Shown: positions 1 to 5,220 of the stretch, in pieces
Layout: each line of letters opens with the position of its first letter
Position numbering within the stretch: position 1 is the first letter of the stretch
Source: an uncultured Eubacteriales bacterium
GTDB taxonomy: Bacteria > Bacillota > Clostridia > Oscillospirales > CAG-272
Length of the DNA stretch: 6,662 nucleotides
Direction of reading: 5' to 3'
Assembly: GCA_949878535.1 (NCBI GenBank)
Contig: CATLAS010000048.1
Coordinates: forward strand, 1 to 6,662
The notes under the pieces: generated by a model
Seen by the model: only the letters and a program-made list of their open reading frames with translations
Database searches by the model: none
What the model was told of the DNA's origin: nothing
Program-made: the position numbers and the translations under genes

Positions 1-450
1 AATATGCTCCAGTGCGGCATGGAGACAGAAGCATTGGAAATTGTGTCTGCGGTGCGGCAGCGATACGATGGACATAAGCGCAACCCGTGGGCAGAGTTGG
101 AGTGTGGTGCAAGCTATGCGCGCAGTATGGCAAGTTATTCACTGCTCCTTGCCTATAGCGGATTTCACTGTGATATGACGAAAGGACAGATTGCCTTCCA
201 TCCACTGCACAAAGGAACCTATTTCTGGTCGGTGGATGGCGCGTGGGGAACCGCCGTATGGGAGCAGAATCGTTTTGCGTTGGAAGTGCTTTGGGGGACA
301 CTTAAATTGGCATCTGTAGAAATTCCGTTGGAAGATGTCGAAAATCTTACTGTATGCGGCGCGGAACAGCCCTTTGTCAAGCAGGGGCAGCGTATTGTTG
401 CCGATATAGTTTTAAAAGAAAAACAAGTTCTGGTGGCAACCGGGAAGTGA
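1..450 (+). CDS. C-terminal part of a GH116/DUF608-type beta-glycosidase (5' end outside window)
   Basis: The reading frame is open from the first base and ends with TGA at 448-450, so about 149 C-terminal residues are visible. The segment RYDGHKRNPWAELECG, then YARSMASYSLLLAYSGF, matches what I recall of the end of the GH116 (DUF608, PF04685) catalytic barrel. After it comes a small beta-rich region (FWSVDGAWGTAVWEQN) that closes these proteins. Family members hydrolyse beta-linked glucosides or xylosides, including glucosylceramide-type substrates. The catalytic Glu/Asp residues lie upstream of the window, so activity cannot be judged. The gene is 14 bases upstream of a GH2 glycosidase, with the GH2 ribosome binding site right after its stop codon, which suggests one operon. 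The substrate is unknown. The family call is by motif recognition only. Confidence 0.75.
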   Translation, partial: NMLQCGMETEALEIVSAVRQRYDGHKRNPWAELECGASYARSMASYSLLLAYSGFHCDMTKGQIAFHPLHKGTYFWSVDGAWGTAVWEQNRFALEVLWGTLKLASVEIPLEDVENLTVCGAEQPFVKQGQRIVADIVLKEKQVLVATGK

Positions 451-464
451 AAAAGGAGAAATCA

Positions 465-2204
465 ATGAGCATACCAAGACCGGAATATCCCCGCCCGTCG
501 CTGCGGCGTGGAGAAGATACATGGATGAATTTAAACGGAACCTGGTTTTTTGAAATTGACCGGGGAAACAGCGGAAAGCAGCGTGGGCTGCAAAATAATG
601 ATCGGTACACCCAGGAGATTATAGTGCCTTTCGTGCCGGAATCTGCGGCTTCTGGAATTGCAGATACTGATTTTATGGAACGGGTTTGGTATTGCCGCAG
701 TTTCACCCTGCCGGAGCGGTTTGATCCTGCAAGGGGACATATCCTTTTGCATATTGGTGCAATGGACTATGAAGGAGAAGTGTGGATCAACGGAAGCACT
801 GTGGGCAGCCATCGGGGTGGATATACGCCGGCAGTTTTTGATATTACCAGATATCTGCAAAGCGGTGAAAATCGTATCAATATTACTGTGGCGGATCCGT
901 TGCGCACACCGCTGCAGCCTTCCGGAAAACAGTGTGAGCAGTACCGTCCATATGCTTGTTTTTACACCCGCTGTACAGGAATTTGGCAGACGGTTTGGCT
1001 GGAATATGTACCAAAAGTATATATCCAAAAAGTCAAAATGCTGCCAGACGTGAAAGGGGAAAAACTGGATGTACAGGTAACGTTGTCTGAAAACGCACAG
1101 GTGCGCGCTGTTGTATCATATAAAGGAACACCTGTTGCCGAAGGCGGTGTAACCACAACTGGCGGTACGGCTGCGTTTTCCCTTTCCATTCCCGAACCGA
1201 TCTTATGGGGGCCGGGAGAACCGAATCTGTATGATATTGTGTTTTATGCGGGGGAGGATCAAGTGACCTCCTACTTTGGCATGCGCAGCGTAGAAGTCAG
1301 TGGAAACCGGGTTTTGATCAATGGTAAATCTGTATTCCAACGGCTTGTACTGGATCAGGGGTATTACCCTCGGGGAATCTACACTGCTATGGATCATGGG
1401 GATTTCTCTAAGGATATACAGCTTTGTATGGATGCAGGCTTTAACGGTGCCAGAATGCATATGAAGATTTTCGAACCTGGCTTCATTTGGGAGGCGGATC
1501 ATGCCGGATATTTGCTTTGGGGTGAATATCCCAACTGGGGATTGGACATCACCCGTCATGAGGCGATGGGTATTATGCTGCCGGAATGGCTGGAGGCAAT
1601 CGAGCGGGACTGCAACAGCCCAGCGATTATCGGCTGGTGTCCCTTTAACGAATCTTTCCCTGGAACCAATACGGTAATTTATGATATGGTATATAAAATC
1701 ACCAAGCTGTTTGATCCGACCCGGCTGGTATTGGATACCTCCGGATATGTGCATGCGGGACAGACGGACCTGTATGACGTGCACGACTATGAGCAGAATC
1801 CGGAAACCTTTGCTGCCCATTATGAACCGCTAACCCGCGGTGAAAAACCGTATTTCAACGATCTTGGCGGAAATATTGGATACGACGGCAAGCTACCGTT
1901 TTTTGTATCGGAATACGGCGGCGCCTTTTTTGATATAGATTCCGTAACGGAAAATAACGGACAGGAGTCCGGCAATCCGTGGGGATATGGGGATGCGCCC
2001 CGTACATCGGAGGAATTATATCAGCGGTTTGCCGATCTGTGTACGATCCTTTTGGATAACCCTTGCATATGCGGGCTTTGCTATACACAGTTTACAGACG
2101 TGGAGCAGGAAATGAACGGCATTTTTGCATTCGATCGGCGCCCAAAAGTGGAGCCTGCAAGATTGCATGCCGTCCTGTCGCGCAAGGCTGCAATTGAAGA
2201 CTAA
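465..2204 (+). CDS. Glycoside hydrolase family 2 protein (beta-galactosidase/beta-glucuronidase-like)
   Basis: This 579-residue protein has the GH2 architecture. An N-terminal jelly-roll sugar-binding domain covers about residues 5-185 (NLNGTWFFEID near the start, GGYTPAVFDIT further on). An Ig-like sandwich covers about 186-275 (ending FGMRSVEV). A TIM barrel runs from about 280 to the end. The predicted acid/base is Glu396 in GWCPFNES and the predicted nucleophile is Glu483 in FVSEYGG, 87 residues apart, so both catalytic residues are present. No signal peptide is seen, so the enzyme is probably cytoplasmic and would act on imported oligosaccharides or glycosides. The start at 465 is chosen because AAAAGGAGAA (451-460) sits at the right distance; a longer frame back to 354 would overlap the preceding gene. 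About 580 residues is normal for the short GH2 forms without extra C-terminal domains. The sugar specificity cannot be read from sequence. Confidence 0.93.
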   Translation: MSIPRPEYPRPSLRRGEDTWMNLNGTWFFEIDRGNSGKQRGLQNNDRYTQEIIVPFVPESAASGIADTDFMERVWYCRSFTLPERFDPARGHILLHIGAMDYEGEVWINGSTVGSHRGGYTPAVFDITRYLQSGENRINITVADPLRTPLQPSGKQCEQYRPYACFYTRCTGIWQTVWLEYVPKVYIQKVKMLPDVKGEKLDVQVTLSENAQVRAVVSYKGTPVAEGGVTTTGGTAAFSLSIPEPILWGPGEPNLYDIVFYAGEDQVTSYFGMRSVEVSGNRVLINGKSVFQRLVLDQGYYPRGIYTAMDHGDFSKDIQLCMDAGFNGARMHMKIFEPGFIWEADHAGYLLWGEYPNWGLDITRHEAMGIMLPEWLEAIERDCNSPAIIGWCPFNESFPGTNTVIYDMVYKITKLFDPTRLVLDTSGYVHAGQTDLYDVHDYEQNPETFAAHYEPLTRGEKPYFNDLGGNIGYDGKLPFFVSEYGGAFFDIDSVTENNGQESGNPWGYGDAPRTSEELYQRFADLCTILLDNPCICGLCYTQFTDVEQEMNGIFAFDRRPKVEPARLHAVLSRKAAIED

Positions 2205-2231
2205 ATTCTGAGTCTATTTTGCTTTTTGTGC

Positions 2232-2240
2232 TGTTATAAC
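2232..2240 (+). promoter_or_regulatory. Possible extended -10 promoter for the GrpB-family gene
   Basis: TGT followed by TATAAC (2235-2240) resembles an extended -10 element 34 bases before the start codon of the GrpB-family gene. No good -35 hexamer lies at the expected distance (GTCTAT at 2212-2217), so the site is weak. No hairpin-plus-T-run terminator separates it from the GH2 gene, so read-through from the glycosidase operon is also possible. Confidence 0.3.
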
Positions 2241-2273
2241 TGAGCCAAATAAAGAGTTTGTAGGAAAGTGAAA

Positions 2274-2840
2274 ATGGGAAAAGAACTTTCAGAAATGTCG
2301 TTAGAAGAATTGTGGGAGTTGTTTCCCATACGCCTTGTTGCACATAGTGATAAATGGAAACTATATTATGATGAAATCGAAATTCTTCTGAAAAGCAGAT
2401 TGTCTGAATGTCCAATTGAGCGAATCAGTCATATTGGGAGCACGGCTATAGCTGGAATATGGGCAAAGGATATTGTTGACGTGCTGATTGAAGTATCAAG
2501 AGATTCGGATATTGAGAATACTGCGGAAGCAATTGAAATGAACGGATTTGTTCGGATGGCAACAGAAGCAAATAGAAGAACGTTTAACTGTGGATATATG
2601 AAAGGCGGATTTGCTGAAAAAGTTTATCATGTACACCTTCGCTATATTGGGGATAATGATGAATTATATTTTAGGGATTATTTGAATGAACACCCACAAA
2701 TAGCCAAAGAATATGAGACGATGAAACTGCAATTATGGAAGCAGTTTGAACACAATAGGGACGCTTACACAAACGCAAAGGCAGAGTTTGTCAGGAAATG
2801 GACCTCTGAAGCAAAAAAAGTTTATGCAGGAAGGTACTGA
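2274..2840 (+). CDS. GrpB-like (UPF0157) family protein, nucleotidyltransferase fold
   Basis: The 188-residue product begins MGKELSEMSLEELWELFPI and carries ERISHIGSTAIAGIWAKD followed by IVDVLIEV. This is the GS...D core of the GrpB/UPF0157 family, which belongs to the nucleotidyltransferase-fold superfamily and is related to the extra domain fused to some dephospho-CoA kinases. The Gly-Ser pair and the following Asp residues are the ones expected to bind nucleotide and metal. The biochemical role of stand-alone members is not established. ATG at 2274 is preferred because AGGAAA (2262-2267) lies six bases upstream; the in-frame GTG at 2268 would touch that site. The length is typical for the family and the frame is intact. 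The gene is visibly more AT-rich than the GH2 gene before it, which may mean a separate origin. It appears monocistronic or read through from the glycosidases. Confidence 0.88.
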   Translation: MGKELSEMSLEELWELFPIRLVAHSDKWKLYYDEIEILLKSRLSECPIERISHIGSTAIAGIWAKDIVDVLIEVSRDSDIENTAEAIEMNGFVRMATEANRRTFNCGYMKGGFAEKVYHVHLRYIGDNDELYFRDYLNEHPQIAKEYETMKLQLWKQFEHNRDAYTNAKAEFVRKWTSEAKKVYAGRY

Positions 2841-2874
2841 CGATTTCCATAATTTTGAAACCGAACATCGTCAG
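2837..2874 (+). other. Inverted repeat over the GrpB stop codon
   Basis: CTGACGAT (2837-2844) and ATCGTCAG (2867-2874) are perfect 8-base complements around a 22-base loop, and the left arm contains the TGA stop at 2838-2840. No T-run follows the right arm, so it is not a canonical intrinsic terminator. It may protect the mRNA 3' end or be chance. Confidence 0.35.
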
Positions 2875-2908
2875 CACAAAAGGTAAAAGGGAGAATTCTG
2901 AAAAAACA

Positions 2909-2937
2909 TTGACAAAGTCCGTTGGCTGTTGTATAAT
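2909..2937 (+). promoter_or_regulatory. Consensus sigma-A promoter of the lipoprotein gene
   Basis: TTGACA (2909-2914) and TATAAT (2932-2937) are both exact consensus hexamers with a 17-base spacer. Transcription should start near 2944, giving a 5' leader of about 110 bases before the start codon at 3055. The perfect match predicts strong constitutive initiation, so any control would be expected in the leader or by a repressor that I cannot identify. Confidence 0.9.
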
Positions 2938-2950
2938 AAACAAGTAAACT

Positions 2951-3041
2951 GCCGATGCAGGTTATAAAAGAAAAGACGCAAAAATAATATTGTTATACCA
3001 GTTCGGATTTCCAGTGTCGGCTTTTCTGTGAATGAGAAAGG
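2951..3041 (+). promoter_or_regulatory. Structured 5' leader of the lipoprotein gene (attenuator-like stem plus SD hairpin)
   Basis: GCCGATGCAGG (2951-2961) can pair with CCAGTGTCGGC (3011-3021), ten pairs including two G-U and one mismatch, around a 49-base loop. TTTT (3022-3025) follows directly, as in an intrinsic terminator, although the loop is long and the T-run short. Next to it, CTTTTCT (3021-3027) can pair with AGAAAGG (3035-3041), seven pairs including one G-U with a 7-base loop, which would cover the ribosome binding site. I recognise no known riboswitch class. The pairings are read by eye and their stability was not computed. Confidence 0.4.
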
Positions 3042-3054
3042 ATTGGGTGTCATT

Positions 3055-3957
3055 ATGAAGAAAGTTTTCTCCTTTGTTTTTGCTGTTTTAATCGGCATTT
3101 GTGCATTTACTTCTTGCCTGGCAGAAGATGCTTATGGGTTATATAGTACTGTGGCAGATTCTGTAAAAGACGCGACCGCTGTTGAGGGAACCTATCAGAT
3201 CAAAGTGAATTTCGCTGCCGGCGGTATGAGTATGGGCATGACGATTGACGGAAATATGCAGATGATCAAGCGTTCTGAAACTGAAGCTGACATGGCCATG
3301 AACATGCAAATGGATATGGGAGCTTTGGGTGCTGGAACAAATGAAATGTCCATGTATATGAAAGACGGTTGGCAGTATATGAATATGGCCGGCATTAAGA
3401 CGAAAGAGGAAATATCTGCTGCGTCGTCTGATACGGAAACTTTGGATCCTGAAGTGCTGCAGAAACTGCAAAATGACTTGATTTCCTTTGATAAGAGTCT
3501 GATTGTTTCTTCTAATACAACAAAGGCTGACGGCGGAAAAAAGATTTCTTTCGAACTGGATGGGCAAAAAATTTATGATTCACTCATGAAGTTCTATAAG
3601 GAAAACTTTGACGAAGATCTGGATTTGGATGATTTTGGCGGTCTGCTGAACGGTGCTGAAGAGGAAGATGTAAACTTTGCTTTGGGTAATGTTCAATATT
3701 CTGTCTTTGTAGATAAGGATAATGTTATGTACGCTGCAAATGTCGTTTTGTCGATTGAAGCAGGTGAAGGATATAAAGTTGATGTTCAAATAGATTTGAG
3801 TGATCTTGGTTTCGACAGCTTTACAGAAATTGATTTCCCCGATGATTTGGAGGACTATTCTGAAGCTGGAGATTGGTTTGATGACTTAGATGATGACATC
3901 TACGGCGACTATGACTTTGGTGATGATTCAGATTTGTTTGGCAATATGAGTTTTTGA
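3055..3957 (+). CDS. Secreted, probably lipid-anchored protein with Met-rich core and acidic tail (DUF6612-like)
   Basis: This 300-residue protein starts with a signal peptide: MKK, a hydrophobic run (VFSFVFAVLIGICAF), then FTSC with Cys21. FTSC is a slightly non-standard lipobox, so lipid anchoring at Cys21 is likely but signal peptidase I cleavage is possible. The mature part resembles clostridial DUF6612-type lipoproteins, in which beta-strand segments such as SMYMKDGWQYMNM form an LppX/LolA-like half-barrel; that is recognition by style, not a search result. Residues 58-111 hold 15 methionines, mostly at alternating positions. The last 40 residues hold 16 Asp/Glu and no Lys/Arg. ATG at 3055 is chosen because it gives a clean signal peptide; an in-frame GTG at 3028 lies before the AGAAAGGA site (3035-3042). 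The spacer to the ATG is 12 bases, rather long. Two tandem TGA codons end the gene. It is monocistronic with its own promoter; the function is unknown. Confidence 0.85.
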   Translation: MKKVFSFVFAVLIGICAFTSCLAEDAYGLYSTVADSVKDATAVEGTYQIKVNFAAGGMSMGMTIDGNMQMIKRSETEADMAMNMQMDMGALGAGTNEMSMYMKDGWQYMNMAGIKTKEEISAASSDTETLDPEVLQKLQNDLISFDKSLIVSSNTTKADGGKKISFELDGQKIYDSLMKFYKENFDEDLDLDDFGGLLNGAEEEDVNFALGNVQYSVFVDKDNVMYAANVVLSIEAGEGYKVDVQIDLSDLGFDSFTEIDFPDDLEDYSEAGDWFDDLDDDIYGDYDFGDDSDLFGNMSF

Positions 3958-3968
3958 TGATTACATAT

Positions 3969-3998
3969 CGGGGCGGGGCGAAATGCCGTCTCGTCCCG
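3969..3998 (+). terminator. GC-rich hairpin after the lipoprotein gene (possible weak terminator or processing hairpin)
   Basis: CGGGGCGGGGCG (3969-3980) pairs with CGTCTCGTCCCG (3987-3998) over 12 positions, three of them G-U, around the loop AAATGC. It lies 11 bases after the first stop codon and seven bases before the tRNA. It is followed by TATATAT instead of a T-run, so termination would be inefficient and read-through into the tRNA is plausible. Confidence 0.45.
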
Positions 3999-4005
3999 TA
4001 TATAT

Positions 4006-4080
4006 GCTACTGTGGCTCAGGGGTAGAGCAGCTCACTCGTAATGAGCAGGTCGTCGGTTCAAATCCGACCAGTAGCTCCA
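4006..4080 (+). tRNA. tRNA-Thr (anticodon CGU), CCA encoded
   Basis: A complete cloverleaf can be drawn. The acceptor stem is GCTACTG (4006-4012) with CAGTAGC (4070-4076). The D-arm is GCTC/GAGC (4015-4018, 4026-4029) with a minimal 7-base loop. The anticodon stem is GCTCA/TGAGC (4031-4035, 4043-4047) with loop CTCGTAA, so the anticodon is CGT at 4038-4040, reading ACG (Thr). The T-arm is GTCGG/CCGAC (4053-4057, 4065-4069) with loop TTCAAAT. The discriminator is T4077 and CCA is encoded at 4078-4080. All stems are fully paired and there is no intron. No dedicated promoter is evident in the 48 bases after the lipoprotein gene, so the tRNA may be co-transcribed with it. Confidence 0.96.
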
Positions 4081-4126
4081 ATATATAAAAGAGACTTCAC
4101 ATTGTGAAGTCTCTTTTATATATTGG
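4078..4126 (+). terminator. Intrinsic terminator fused to the tRNA-Thr 3' end
   Basis: A 23-bp perfect inverted repeat (left arm 4078-4100, right arm 4104-4126) closes on a 3-base loop ATT. The core is GAGACTTCAC/GTGAAGTCTC, followed by TTTTATATATT. A matching A-rich tract on the left side makes it look bidirectional. The left arm begins exactly at the CCA of the tRNA, so a fully extended stem would pair the tRNA 3' end. Confidence 0.9.
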
Positions 4127-4249
4127 CTAAAGGTTTGGATAGTGGGCTGAATGCTTATTGTGCGGACAACATTAAAAATGCAATTCGTGCAACATATATA
4201 CAAGCGCGGGAAATATTTGGAAATGTTTAGATAAAATATACAAAAACGC

Positions 4250-4278
4250 TGGACATTTCCAAAAAAGTATGCTATAAT
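4250..4278 (+). promoter_or_regulatory. Extended -10 sigma-A promoter of hpf
   Basis: TGGACA (4250-4255) and TATAAT (4273-4278) are separated by 17 bases, and TGC directly before the -10 gives an extended -10 motif. The start site should be near 4285, with a leader of about 65 bases. The stretch 4127-4249 between the tRNA terminator and this promoter holds nothing else that I can support. Confidence 0.88.
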
Positions 4279-4291
4279 ACAACTGTAGATA

Positions 4292-4346
4292 GGCGGAGTG
4301 CCCGCCGGCATCCCGCTTCCTGCAAATTCACGAAAAAAGGTGGGAT
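4292..4346 (+). promoter_or_regulatory. hpf leader with two mutually exclusive hairpins, one hiding the SD
   Basis: ATCCCGCTT (4310-4318) can pair with AAGGTGGGAT minus its offset end, i.e. positions 4338-4346, as nine consecutive pairs including two G-U. This would bury the ribosome binding site. An alternative stem pairs 4293-4302 with 4307-4316 (nine of ten positions, one of them G-U, 4-base loop) and would use up the same ATCCCGC segment, freeing the site. A shorter GGCGG/CCGCC stem (4292-4296, 4302-4306) is a third option. Energies were not computed. Confidence 0.4.
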
Positions 4347-4350
4347 ATCC

Positions 4351-4881
4351 ATGAAGATCACCATTAATGCAAGAAAAGTTGTAGCAGATCAGAAGCTGAC
4401 TGATCATATTGAAAAGAAACTTGCTAAGTTTGACAAATATTTTCCGGGAGACGCTGCTGCAACAGTTAAGCTTTCCCGTGTGCGTGAAAACGAGCGCGTA
4501 GAGGTGACAATCCAGCAGGGAAGCATATTATTCCGCGGTGAGGATGAAAATACAACATTTATGAATGCGCTGGATTGCTGTATGGATGCAATTGAACGGC
4601 AGATCCGCAAAAATAAAACCAGACTGACAAAGCGGATGCGGGAAAATATCCGTATCCCTGAATATGAAGTTGGGGATGGTGCTTTTGCAGAAGAAGACGA
4701 TGCATTCCGAATCAGGAGGAAATCCTTTGCATTTAAACCGATGACTCCGGAAGAGGCGATTCTGCAAATGGATTTGCTGGCGCATACATTCTTTGTGTTT
4801 AATAATATGGATACAGGTGATGTATGCGTGGTATATAAGCGCAAGGACGGCGATTACGGCTTGATTGAGCCTGAAAAGTGA
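4351..4881 (+). CDS. hpf: Ribosome hibernation promoting factor, long form (HPF/RaiA family)
   Basis: The 176-residue protein has both parts of long-form HPF. The N-terminal RaiA/YfiA-type domain covers about residues 1-100 (MKITINARKVVADQKLTDHI at the start, VEVTIQQGSILFRGED in the middle) and binds the 30S decoding centre. A short acidic linker follows, then the C-terminal dimerisation domain at about 120-176 (RRKSFAFKPMTPEEAILQMD and later VVYKRKDGDYGLIEPE). In Firmicutes this form joins two 70S ribosomes into inactive 100S particles during slow growth and protects them from decay. The ATG at 4351 follows AAGGTGGG (4337-4344) at normal spacing, and the length is typical. The gene has its own extended -10 promoter and its own terminator, so it is monocistronic. 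It is not next to secA, a frequent neighbour in Bacilli. Confidence 0.97.
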   Translation: MKITINARKVVADQKLTDHIEKKLAKFDKYFPGDAAATVKLSRVRENERVEVTIQQGSILFRGEDENTTFMNALDCCMDAIERQIRKNKTRLTKRMRENIRIPEYEVGDGAFAEEDDAFRIRRKSFAFKPMTPEEAILQMDLLAHTFFVFNNMDTGDVCVVYKRKDGDYGLIEPEK

Positions 4882-4905
4882 GACAAGCATCATATTGAAA
4901 AAATG

Positions 4906-4940
4906 AAAGCAGCCCAAAGAGAAATCTTTGGGCTGCTTTT
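4906..4940 (+). terminator. Intrinsic terminator of hpf with GAAA tetraloop
   Basis: AAAGCAGCCCAAAGA (4906-4920) pairs perfectly with TCTTTGGGCTGCTTT (4925-4939), a 15-bp stem closed by the GNRA loop GAAA (4921-4924). The right arm ends in TTTT (4937-4940). It lies 24 bases after the hpf stop codon. Confidence 0.93.
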
Positions 4941-4962
4941 GAGGAAGTGGGTGTTTTCTATA

Positions 4963-4987
4963 AAGACTCCTTGCACATGGGAGTCTT
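4963..4987. other. Small inverted repeat after the hpf terminator
   Basis: AAGACTCC (4963-4970) and GGAGTCTT (4980-4987) are exact complements around a 9-base loop. On the minus strand the stem is followed by TTTATAG and could act as a weak terminator for transcription from the right, but no minus-strand gene is present. Confidence 0.35.
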
Positions 4988-5003
4988 GTGAGTTTTGAGG
5001 GAA

Positions 5004-5014
5004 TTGCGGCATGC
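5004..5014 (+). repeat. Left copy of an 11-bp direct repeat TTGCGGCATGC
   Basis: TTGCGGCATGC occurs here and again at 5303-5313, about 300 bases apart, with the palindromic repeat between them. The copy is followed by a hairpin CCCCAG (5014-5019) with CTGGGG (5031-5036). It may mark the edge of a larger repeat island or be shared wording of dispersed repeats. Confidence 0.5.
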
Positions 5015-5083
5015 CCCAGCTTTGCTGTGACTGGGGGAGTGTAATGCTATTATTTCGCAGAATTTTTAATCGGGAGAATATAC

Positions 5084-5209
5084 AACAATCTCTCCGTCAT
5101 GCCTGACGGTGTTCCGCCTTCCCTTACACAAAGGAGGTATAAGTATCAAAGTGGGGATAGGCTCCCTTGTGTAAAGGGAGCTGTCGGCGGAACCGACTGA
5201 GGGATTGTT
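5084..5209. repeat. MITE-like palindromic repeat with terminal inverted repeats AACAATC/GATTGTT
   Basis: The two halves are imperfect reverse complements of each other. Ends AACAATC (5084-5090) and GATTGTT (5203-5209) match exactly, TTCCGCC (5112-5118) matches GGCGGAA (5186-5192), and CCCTTACACAA (5121-5131) matches TTGTGTAAAGGG (5167-5178) with one extra base. Each half also has its own hairpins: CCGTCA/TGACGG (5094-5109) on the left, GCTCCCTT/AAGGGAGC (5161-5181) and GTCGG/CCGAC (5183-5197) on the right. TATA flanks both ends (5079-5082, 5210-5213) as a possible target duplication, weak in AT-rich DNA. From memory, repeats of the form GGCTCCCTTGTG...GAGGGATTGT are dispersed in Faecalibacterium-like genomes. 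No coding capacity is seen, so any transposition would need a transposase in trans. Confidence 0.7.
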
Positions 5210-5220
5210 TATAGCCTATC

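Noticed and set aside
354..464. N-terminal extension of the GH2 reading frame back to 354
   Set aside because: It overlaps the end of the GH116-type gene in another frame, encodes no GH2-like residues, and the strong ribosome binding site at 451-460 fixes the start at 465.
3139..3567. Minus-strand His/Ile-rich frames opposite the lipoprotein gene
   Set aside because: They are shadows of the Met-rich coding sequence (CAT/CAC complements of ATG/GTG), with no start signals.
4151..4234. 27-residue plus-strand frame between tRNA terminator and hpf promoter
   Set aside because: It has an ATG but no convincing ribosome binding site or promoter, and the composition is not distinctive; likely chance.
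4127..4249. Integrase or attachment site next to the tRNA
   Set aside because: No repeat of the tRNA 3' end and no integrase fragment is seen downstream within the window.
4033..4407. Minus-strand frame across the tRNA and the hpf start
   Set aside because: Its first-to-last segments translate the complement of the tRNA (the familiar SDLNRRP peptide), a terminator and a promoter; it has no ribosome binding site.
5084..5209. CRISPR or riboswitch interpretation of the palindromic region
   Set aside because: There is only one palindromic unit, with no regularly spaced repeats and spacers, no cas gene, and no gene directly downstream within leader distance.
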